Of a DNA stretch of 5,141 bases, positions 1 through 5,141 are shown one piece after another; within the stretch, counting starts at the first letter, position 1; every line of letters starts with the position of its first letter. Both the position numbers and the translations under genes were made by a program. A model generated the notes under the pieces. The model worked only from the letters and a program-made list of their open reading frames with translations, had not been told where the DNA came from and made no database searches. The stretch comes from Candidatus Nitrotoga sp. CP45 (GTDB lineage: Bacteria; Bacteroidota; Bacteroidia; Flavobacteriales; Flavobacteriaceae): assembly GCA_943329165.2 (NCBI GenBank), contig CALQCV020000166.1, forward strand, positions 1 to 5,141. Reading direction: 5' to 3'.

Positions 1-46
1 AATTATCAATTATCAATTATCAATTATCAATTATCAATTATCAATT
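1..46. repeat. AATTATC tandem heptamer array
   Basis: Six perfect head-to-tail copies of AATTATC occupy bases 1-42, followed by a partial AATT at 43-46. The array probably continues to the left, beyond the window, so its true copy number is unknown. It ends exactly at the TAA stop codon (48-46, minus strand) of the isochorismate synthase gene, leaving no spacer. Because the unit is 7 bases long, each strand cycles through all three reading frames. The plus strand then reads without stops (codons AAT TAT CAA TTA TCA ATT ATC), whereas the minus strand meets TGA and TAA in every frame. Similar AT-rich heptamers occur between genes in flavobacteria (recollection, not searched). No function is shown by the sequence. 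Confidence 0.95.
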
Positions 47-1107
47 TATAAAATCTTTTTCATCGTCATTGATTTATTGACCGTTTCAATATATTCATCC
101 ACAGGATTACTGTCTTTTGTAATACCACAGCCAATAAATAGTTGTGCCTTATTATTCAATATTTTCATACACCTCAAATTGACAAATAAATCGGTTTGCA
201 ATGTTTTGAAAGTTACAAAATCAATGTTCAATTCGCCTAAAAATCCTGAATAATATTCTCGGCTATATCCTTCATTTTCCAATATAAATCGCTTTGCCTC
301 TTGCTTTGGTAATCCACAAACGGCCGAAGTAGGATGCAATGCCACTATGATTTTTTTTAATGATTTCTTCGATTTTAATCTGGCTAAAATATCTGTTTTG
401 ATGTGCCACAAATTACCAGCTTTAACTGAATAAGGGCTAGAGATTGTAACTTCTTTGACCAAATCCTGCAAATTGTCTATGATAAAATCTGTTACTAATT
501 GTTGCTCTTGTTTCTCTTTGTCATTCCAAATGATAGTTGCAGAACCTGTCACCAATTGAGTTCCTGCAAGCGCAACTGTTTTTAATGCATTGCCATTTGT
601 GTTTAAAAACTGTTCCGGAGTTGCACCACACCATGTGCCAATTTTTGGATGAAAAAAACAATACTTAAAAGCATCTGAATAATGACTAATCATTTTATTC
701 ATTGTCATTTCAATATCAAAATCGGGATTATTAATTTCTTCCTTTCTTGATAAAACTACTTTCGAGAATTTATTTCTATGGATAGCATCAACAGCTTTAG
801 CAACTAAATCTTCGAAAAAATCATTGCTTACTGCACTAATTGCTTTTGCGGTTGTCTTTTCAAAAAAATAATTGGATTCGTTAACATATTCAACATAAAC
901 ATCAGAATGTTCTAAAGGGATAAAAGGTACTTCTTCGGCATCAAATGGAGCGAAAACAAAACCTTTTTCTTCAAAATTTTCTAGAAAATACAAATGATCG
1001 TTCTTTTGGAACACACCTACGATTCTATCCGAATCGGGTTTGCAGAACAACGCAAATGGCAATTGTTGCTCTTGATGTGTTTTGACTTTTATAAATAAAT
1101 CCGTCAT
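46..1107 (-). CDS. menF: Isochorismate synthase (MenF/EntC family), menaquinone pathway
   Basis: This 353-residue cytosolic enzyme of the chorismate-binding family should convert chorismate to isochorismate with Mg2+, the first committed step of menaquinone synthesis. The C-terminal catalytic domain (about residues 95-353) carries the family landmarks in order: KVVLSR with the likely catalytic base Lys116, GATPE with the likely general acid Glu165, ALAGT at 179-183, Glu201 as a metal ligand, LHPTSAVCGLP at 257-267, NLRC with Arg312, and CGI...DEYIE with metal-binding Glu338 and Glu341. The K116-E165 spacing of 49 closely matches that of EntC (K147/E197). The residue after Glu201 is Gln, where EntC has His. 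The N-terminal part is short and poorly conserved, so the protein is smaller than typical E. coli EntC or MenF (about 390-430). The start ATG overlaps the upstream thioesterase stop (ATGA), supporting translational coupling and this start. A siderophore role is possible but nothing nearby supports it; menaquinone is the likelier use in this group. menD may lie further downstream, outside the window. Confidence 0.9.
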   Translation of the reverse strand: MTDLFIKVKTHQEQQLPFALFCKPDSDRIVGVFQKNDHLYFLENFEEKGFVFAPFDAEEVPFIPLEHSDVYVEYVNESNYFFEKTTAKAISAVSNDFFEDLVAKAVDAIHRNKFSKVVLSRKEEINNPDFDIEMTMNKMISHYSDAFKYCFFHPKIGTWCGATPEQFLNTNGNALKTVALAGTQLVTGSATIIWNDKEKQEQQLVTDFIIDNLQDLVKEVTISSPYSVKAGNLWHIKTDILARLKSKKSLKKIIVALHPTSAVCGLPKQEAKRFILENEGYSREYYSGFLGELNIDFVTFKTLQTDLFVNLRCMKILNNKAQLFIGCGITKDSNPVDEYIETVNKSMTMKKIL

Positions 1108-1529
1108 CTGCGTCGGGGTAAAATCATGTTAGTCAATTTGCATAGTGAAATCAATTTTCCTTGTTCATCAGTGATTTTTATTTCCCAAAGATGAATACTT
1201 CTGCCTTGGTGAATAATTTTTGCGGTACAAAAAACCATTCCTTCTCGTTTGCTTTTTAGATGATTAGCCGAAATCTCAATACCGCGAACTTCCTGTTTTT
1301 CAGTATTGATAAATAGTAAAGAAGCAGCGCTTCCAACACTTTCTGCCAAAGCCACTGTTGCGCCACCATGAAGCAAACCCATCGGTTGATGTACTCTCGA
1401 ATTAATAGGCATTATTGCTGTTAAGAAATCTTCCCCTGCATCAATATACTCTATTTCTAAAGTTTCCATTAAGGTGTTTTTACACCAATCGTTACAAAGT
1501 TGGAGGATTTTATCTTTATCGAATGACAT
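1104..1529 (-). CDS. menI: Hotdog-fold thioesterase, PaaI/YdiI type, probable DHNA-CoA thioesterase
   Basis: This 141-residue protein is a complete single-domain hotdog thioesterase of the usual family length. The signature HQPMGLLHGGATVALAESVGS (residues 47-67, written from memory of the family as close to the QPFGLLHGGASVVLAES stretch of E. coli YdiI/MenI) supplies Gln48, His54 and the catalytic carboxylate Glu63. A later GIEISANH segment ends in His90, matching the YdiI region that binds CoA substrates. It is the first gene of a two-gene minus-strand unit and overlaps menF by 4 bases. That neighbour makes hydrolysis of 1,4-dihydroxy-2-naphthoyl-CoA in menaquinone synthesis the best guess, but the fold is promiscuous and phenylacetyl-CoA or general acyl-CoA clean-up cannot be excluded. 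The start is the ATG at 1529-1527, preceded by an A8 run and no Shine-Dalgarno site, as is common in Bacteroidota. Family assignment is strong; substrate is inference. Confidence 0.85.
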   Translation of the reverse strand: MSFDKDKILQLCNDWCKNTLMETLEIEYIDAGEDFLTAIMPINSRVHQPMGLLHGGATVALAESVGSAASLLFINTEKQEVRGIEISANHLKSKREGMVFCTAKIIHQGRSIHLWEIKITDEQGKLISLCKLTNMILPRRR

Positions 1530-1598
1530 AGTTTTTTTTGTAAAAATACTACTTATTTAGAAAAGTATAAATTCAATTGCTACTGTATTTTATCATAA

Positions 1599-1694
1599 AC
1601 CACATAGAAACATAGAATTTTGAAACATAATAAAGAAGCTCCGCTTTATTTCAGATAATAGTAGGCTATTATTTAAAAAAAGAATCTATGTGGT
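1599..1694. repeat. 96-base palindromic intergenic element with nested hairpins
   Basis: The element is bounded by a perfect 10-base inverted repeat, ACCACATAGA (1599-1608) and TCTATGTGGT (1685-1694). Between the arms are two further hairpins: AATAAAG/CTTTATT (1629-1635 with 1644-1650, 8-base loop) and ATAATAG/CTATTAT (1655-1661 with 1666-1672, TAGG loop, extendable by one G-T and one A-T pair). Together these could fold into a three-way junction as RNA or a cruciform as DNA. It encodes nothing. It lies between divergent gene starts, so it is unlikely to be an ordinary terminator. A dispersed REP-like or MITE-like repeat is the best guess; a structured RNA or regulatory site is possible. Confidence 0.7.
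1602..1617 (+). repeat. ACATAGAA tandem duplication
   Basis: Two perfect adjacent copies of ACATAGAA (1602-1609 and 1610-1617) overlap the left arm of the palindromic element. A third partial copy, ACATA, follows at 1625-1629. The right arm has only one matching copy in reverse complement, so the left arm offers two alternative pairing partners. This could be a small slip duplication or a paired binding site. Confidence 0.7.
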
Positions 1695-1850
1695 AAAAAT
1701 TAACTAAGCTCTTTCAGAAAATATATCACAATAAAACCCTAATTATTTCGTTATCTGATACAGTTAAGTATTGCAACATTTTAAAAATTTCAAATTGACC
1801 TATTTTCAAATTAAACTTTAATACTTACATTTACCAAAATTCATCTACAG

Positions 1851-3404
1851 ATGCGTAAACTCATTATCCTTTTTTTTGTTGGTTTAGCTATTACCGTTAG
1901 TTCATGTCGCCAGGACTTTGTTTTTGAACCTAGTACAGGCGATTTAGTTTTTTCAAAAGATACTATTTATTTAGACACTGTTTTTACCAATATTGGTTCA
2001 AGTACCTACACGCTGAAAGTTTATAACAGAAGTAGCAAGGACATCAAAATCCCAACTATTAGATTAGCTAAAGGCGTGGGAACAAAATACAGAATTACGG
2101 TTGACGGAATGACAGGCGATGAAAACAGGGTTTTCCGTGATGTAGAGTTGCTGGCTAAAGACAGCATGTATATTTTCATAGAAACCACAGCGGGAATTGT
2201 TGATGCTAACCCTTCGGATTTCCTTTATACAGACCAAATAGAATTTGACAGCGGTGCTAATTTGCAGAAGGTAGAATTGGTAACCCTAATACAAGATGCT
2301 TATTTTATTTTTCCAAATAAACAAAACGGAATTACAGAGTCCATTCCTATAGGTTTTAACGAAGATGGAGCCGTTTTGGAAACCAATGGTCGAAATCTAA
2401 GCCATTCACATCCTGATAACGGAAATGAATACTTATTCAAAACAGATAAGCCCTATGTCGTCTATGGCTATGCCAGTGTTCCCAATGGGGAAACATTGAC
2501 TATTCCCGCCGGTGCCAGAGTACATTTTCATGCTGAATCTGGTTTGGTCGTTCAGGAAGGTGGAACTCTACAAATTACGGGTTCAACATCAGCAACTGCG
2601 GCATTGGAAAATGAAGTTATTTTTGAAGGTGACCGTTTGGAGCCGATTTTTTCCGATGTTCCAGGACAATGGGGAACTGTTTATCTCAGACAAGGAAGCA
2701 CCAATCATAGCATCAAAAATTTAACACTCAAAAATGCCATTGTTGGCTTATTGGTAGAAAACAATTTTGGTTCACCAATGACCATCGAAAATACACAAAT
2801 TTATGATTGCTCAAATGTTGGTTTACTAGGAAGAGCAGCAACTATAGAAGGGAAAAATGTGGTTATTAATACCGCTGGCGTAGCTTCTTTAGCCTGCACG
2901 TTAGGAGGAAGTTATGAATTCAAACACTGCACATTCAACAACAATTGGTCAAGCTCAAAACAAGTTGCTGTAACAGTTGATAATTATTATACCGACACAA
3001 CAACTGACCAGCAAGTCGCCTTTGATTTAACAAAAGCTGATTTTAAAAACTGTATTATTTTTGGTTCTAATCAAGTGGAATTACTCATAAATAAAAGTAC
3101 AGTTAATCCAGAGGTTAATTGGACAACACCAATTTTCAGCAAATGTCAGATCAAATTTAATAACAGTAGCAATCAATTTACTAATAATCCGGATTATGCT
3201 TTTATCAATGATACTTCCGAAATTATTAAAAACGGAATTGTAGATTTTCAGGATATCAGTAAAAACAAACTGTTTATTGGAGAAGATTCAGCATCTAAAA
3301 ACTTCGGAGTTGACGTTGGCGTTCCATTAGATATTTTAGGAAATCCAAGAAATGGAGTTTTTGATTTGGGTGCTTATAATTCGATTATTTTTCCGGCAAA
3401 TTAA
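1851..3404 (+). CDS. Lipoprotein with predicted right-handed beta-helix, function unknown
   Basis: This 517-residue protein starts with a type II signal peptide: Arg2-Lys3, a hydrophobic stretch (residues 4-16) and the lipobox VSSC with lipidated Cys19. The residues after it (RQDFVFE) put an acidic-aromatic pair close to the Cys, loosely resembling the Bacteroidota lipoprotein export signal, so a surface location is possible. Residues about 28-150 look like an Ig/ASH-type beta-sandwich (DTVFTNIGSSTYTLKVYN pattern). Residues about 205-455 look like a parallel beta-helix: an LTIPAGARVHFH segment, then GGTLQITG, VIFEGDR, PGQWGTVYL and repeated short strands with Asn-rich turns. The C-terminus has ILGNPRNGVFDLGAY (495-509), like the D-I-G-A-Y-E ending of beta-helix proteins of the choice-of-anchor Q type. 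No catalytic residues for a polysaccharide lyase and no obvious type IX secretion tail are visible. It seems monocistronic, with purL starting 72 bases after its stop under its own promoter. A role in binding glycan or in the cell envelope is only a guess. Confidence 0.85.
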   Translation: MRKLIILFFVGLAITVSSCRQDFVFEPSTGDLVFSKDTIYLDTVFTNIGSSTYTLKVYNRSSKDIKIPTIRLAKGVGTKYRITVDGMTGDENRVFRDVELLAKDSMYIFIETTAGIVDANPSDFLYTDQIEFDSGANLQKVELVTLIQDAYFIFPNKQNGITESIPIGFNEDGAVLETNGRNLSHSHPDNGNEYLFKTDKPYVVYGYASVPNGETLTIPAGARVHFHAESGLVVQEGGTLQITGSTSATAALENEVIFEGDRLEPIFSDVPGQWGTVYLRQGSTNHSIKNLTLKNAIVGLLVENNFGSPMTIENTQIYDCSNVGLLGRAATIEGKNVVINTAGVASLACTLGGSYEFKHCTFNNNWSSSKQVAVTVDNYYTDTTTDQQVAFDLTKADFKNCIIFGSNQVELLINKSTVNPEVNWTTPIFSKCQIKFNNSSNQFTNNPDYAFINDTSEIIKNGIVDFQDISKNKLFIGEDSASKNFGVDVGVPLDILGNPRNGVFDLGAYNSIIFPAN

Positions 3405-3417
3405 TTCAAAAAGCAAT

Positions 3418-3443
3418 TTTAGGTTTCATTTATTTACCCTAAA
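3418..3443. promoter_or_regulatory. Short dyad overlapping the purL promoter
   Basis: TTTAGG (3418-3423) and CCTAAA (3438-3443) form a perfect 6-base inverted repeat with 14 bases between the arms; allowing one bulged T extends it by two A-T pairs. The right arm runs into the candidate -7 box and the left arm covers the -33 position. A repressor bound here would block the promoter, so it is a possible operator. As a terminator for the lipoprotein gene it is weak: the stem is short and AT-rich, and only a 3-base T run follows. At this length chance occurrence is plausible. Confidence 0.35.
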
Positions 3444-3447
3444 TTTG
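3419..3447 (+). promoter_or_regulatory. Candidate flavobacterial promoter for purL
   Basis: TAAATTTG at 3440-3447 is a perfect match to the Bacteroidota -7 consensus TAnnTTTG. Eighteen bases upstream, TTA at 3419-3421 stands in the -33 position where TTG is preferred, so that half is imperfect. Transcription would begin near 3453-3455, giving a leader of roughly 22-25 bases before the purL ATG. It lies 15 bases after the lipoprotein stop, which argues that purL is transcribed on its own rather than only by read-through. Confidence 0.6.
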
Positions 3448-3476
3448 CACACACAACAACTACAAACAACAACACA

Positions 3477-5141
3477 ATGATTCATTTCTTCGGAAACGAA
3501 AGTAACACTGTTTTTGCCGTTTATACGCAGAAAACACCAAGCGCAGACGAGATGTCGGCAGAAACCATCTCAAAACTTAATTGGCTATTTCAATCTGAAC
3601 TTGTTTCAGATTCCCAAAAAAGCAAATCAAAATCCGTACTGACGGATTTTTTTATTGGTCCACGTGCCGCTATGATTACGCCTTGGAGCACCAATGCTGT
3701 AGAAATTACGCAAAATATGGGAATCGAAGGCATCATCAGAATTGAAGAATTCCAAAAAGTTGCTGATAGTTTTACCGATTTTGACCCAATGCTTTCGCAG
3801 AAATACAACGAACTGAATCAGGACATTTTTACCATCAATGTCAAACCCGAACCAATTCTCGAAATTGATAACATTGCAGCTTATAACAAACAGGAAGGTT
3901 TGTCATTAAGCACTGAAGAAGTAGATTATTTAAATGCTGTTGCGCTGAAAATTGGTCGCAAACTAACTGATTCAGAAGTTTTTGGTTTTTCTCAAGCCAA
4001 CTCAGAGCACTGTCGCCACAAAATTTTTAATGGAACTTTTGTGATTGACGGTCAGGAAAAAGAAACTTCTCTTTTTAAATTAATTAAAAAAACATCAGCC
4101 GAAAATCCAAACGATATCGTTTCGGCTTACAAGGATAATGTGGCCTTTGTCAAAGGTCCAAGAGTAACACAATTTGCACCAAAAAGTGCCGACAAACCTG
4201 ATTTTTACGAAACCAAAGAATTTGATTCGGTTATTTCGCTTAAAGCGGAAACACACAATTTTCCTACCACTGTAGAACCTTTCAACGGTGCAGCAACAGG
4301 TTCAGGTGGAGAAATTCGTGATCGTCTGGCTGGTGGACAAGGTTCATTACCATTAGCCGGAACTGCAGTTTATATGACCGCTTATTCTCGTTTAAAAGAC
4401 AATAGAGATTGGGAAAACGGAATGACCGAAAGAAAATGGTTGTACCAAACACCAATGGATATTTTGATCAAGGCGTCAAATGGTGCTTCTGATTTCGGAA
4501 ATAAATTCGGGCAACCGTTAATCACGGGTTCAATCTTAACTTTCGAACACCAAGAAGAAGCCGAATTTGAGGATGAGCCAAATACAAACAGAAAGTTAGG
4601 CTACGATAAAGTGATTATGCAAGCTGGTGGAATTGGCTACGGCAAATTAGACCAATCCATCAAAAAGAAACCAACAGCCGGTGATAAAATCGTTATCCTT
4701 GGTGGTGAAAATTATAGAATCGGAATGGGCGGCGCTGCTGTTTCTTCAGCTGATACCGGTGCTTTTGGTTCCGGAATCGAATTAAATGCCATCCAACGTT
4801 CTAATCCTGAAATGCAAAAACGTGCTGCCAACGCCATTCGTGGTTTGGTGGAAAGTGATAATAATCCAATCATTTCTATTCATGATCACGGCGCAGGTGG
4901 ACATTTAAACTGTCTTTCTGAGTTGGTGGAAGAAACTGGTGGTTTGATTGATTTAGACAAATTGCCTGTAGGCGATCCAACGCTATCTGCGAAAGAAATA
5001 ATTGGTAACGAATCTCAAGAAAGAATGGGATTGGTTATTGGCAAAAAAGACATCGACATTTTACAACGAATTGCCGACAGAGAGCGTTCTCCAATGTACC
5101 AAGTGGGTGACGTTACAGCCGATCACCGTTTTACATTCCAG
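3477..5141 (+). CDS. purL: Phosphoribosylformylglycinamidine synthase, large single-chain form (5' part, 555 codons)
   Basis: FGAM synthase catalyses the fourth step of de novo purine synthesis: FGAR + glutamine + ATP gives FGAM + glutamate + ADP + phosphate, in the cytosol. The frame is open from the ATG at 3477 to the window edge with no stop. Visible regions in order are an N-terminal PurS-like domain (about 1-140, with FIGPRAAMITPWSTNA at 59-74), the linker motif SQANSEHCRHK (172-182, containing the conserved His178), KAETHNFPTTVEPFNGAATGSGGEIRD (key residues in 256-282, ATP and substrate binding), the glycine-rich GGENYRIGMGG (409-419), HDHGAGGH (469-476) and NESQER (511-516). These cover the first half of the synthetase core. 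The second half and the C-terminal glutaminase with its Cys-His-Glu triad lie outside the window; the full protein should be about 1,200 residues. The N-terminal PurS-like domain and the linker fused to the synthetase core show the large form rather than the small PurL of the PurS/PurQ/PurL complex. The start is preceded by a CA-rich leader without a Shine-Dalgarno site. Confidence 0.95.
   Translation, partial: MIHFFGNESNTVFAVYTQKTPSADEMSAETISKLNWLFQSELVSDSQKSKSKSVLTDFFIGPRAAMITPWSTNAVEITQNMGIEGIIRIEEFQKVADSFTDFDPMLSQKYNELNQDIFTINVKPEPILEIDNIAAYNKQEGLSLSTEEVDYLNAVALKIGRKLTDSEVFGFSQANSEHCRHKIFNGTFVIDGQEKETSLFKLIKKTSAENPNDIVSAYKDNVAFVKGPRVTQFAPKSADKPDFYETKEFDSVISLKAETHNFPTTVEPFNGAATGSGGEIRDRLAGGQGSLPLAGTAVYMTAYSRLKDNRDWENGMTERKWLYQTPMDILIKASNGASDFGNKFGQPLITGSILTFEHQEEAEFEDEPNTNRKLGYDKVIMQAGGIGYGKLDQSIKKKPTAGDKIVILGGENYRIGMGGAAVSSADTGAFGSGIELNAIQRSNPEMQKRAANAIRGLVESDNNPIISIHDHGAGGHLNCLSELVEETGGLIDLDKLPVGDPTLSAKEIIGNESQERMGLVIGKKDIDILQRIADRERSPMYQVGDVTADHRFTFQ

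Larger units (their letters stand above)
1530..1850. other. Divergent intergenic region, 321 bases
   Basis: This AT-rich gap separates the leftward thioesterase-menF unit from the rightward lipoprotein gene, so both promoters should lie here. I found no complete flavobacterial promoter (TTG, 17-23 bases, TAnnTTTG) for either gene. Near matches are TACATTTA at 1826-1833 for the lipoprotein and TATTTTTA on the minus strand just ahead of the thioesterase, but neither has a correctly spaced TTG. The middle holds the nested palindromic element at 1599-1694. The part from 1695 to 1850 shows no open frame, RNA gene or strong repeat that I could recognise. Confidence 0.7.

Noticed and set aside
1..46. 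Heptamer array as a CRISPR array or replication-origin iterons
   Set aside because: There are no spacers between units, the unit is only 7 bases, and no cas or replication genes are nearby.
351..358. T8 run (A8 on the coding strand) in menF as a frameshift or slippage site
   Set aside because: The frame is intact through the run and encodes Lys-Lys just before the conserved LHPTSAVCGLP motif; no alternative frame product is visible.
1795..1833. Lipoprotein promoter built from TTG at 1795-1797 and TACATTTA at 1826-1833
   Set aside because: The 28-base spacer is well outside the flavobacterial range, and the only box at an acceptable distance (TAATACTT, 1819-1826) matches the -7 consensus poorly.
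2512..2724. 70-codon open frame on the plus strand inside the lipoprotein gene
   Set aside because: It lies wholly within the lipoprotein gene in another frame, shows no recognisable domain, and the lipoprotein frame has clear signal-peptide and beta-helix features.
3405..3447. Intrinsic terminator for the lipoprotein gene
   Set aside because: The only stem is 6 bases and AT-rich, has a 14-base loop and only three Ts after it, and overlaps a good promoter.
3590..3808. 72-codon open frame on the minus strand
   Set aside because: It is antisense to the conserved N-terminal domain of PurL, which is certain from its motifs, and has no family resemblance of its own.

Overview
This AT-rich window looks like chromosomal DNA from the Bacteroidota, most likely Flavobacterium or a close relative in the Flavobacteriaceae. 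The clues are A-rich start regions without clear Shine-Dalgarno sites, a TAnnTTTG-type -7 promoter box, a heptameric AATTATC tandem repeat, menaquinone genes, a lipoprotein with an acidic residue just after the lipid-bearing Cys, and the long single-chain form of PurL. This assignment is inferred from reading the sequence, not from a search.

Layout from left to right. Bases 1-46 are a tandem heptamer repeat that runs up to the stop codon of the first gene. Bases 46-1529 hold two minus-strand genes joined by a 4-base ATGA overlap: a hotdog-fold thioesterase resembling MenI/YdiI (upstream), then isochorismate synthase (menF/entC family). Bases 1530-1850 are a divergent intergenic region containing a 96-base element bounded by a 10-base inverted repeat, with two smaller hairpins inside. 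Bases 1851-3404 encode a plus-strand lipoprotein with an N-terminal beta-sandwich-like region and a predicted right-handed beta-helix. Bases 3405-3476 hold a good candidate flavobacterial promoter, partly covered by a short dyad. From base 3477 to the window edge runs the first 555 codons of purL (phosphoribosylformylglycinamidine synthase), which is cut off by the window and has no stop.

Functionally, the minus-strand pair fits menaquinone synthesis: MenF makes isochorismate from chorismate at the head of the pathway, and the MenI-like thioesterase could release 1,4-dihydroxy-2-naphthoate from its CoA ester near the end. purL is a purine-synthesis gene with its own apparent promoter. The lipoprotein has no evident link to either neighbour. 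Most of the window is housekeeping. The less explained parts are the non-coding ones (the heptamer array, the nested palindromic element and the dyad on the purL promoter) and the uncharacterised lipoprotein. I see no convincing defence system, mobile-element protein, CRISPR array, tRNA or rRNA.
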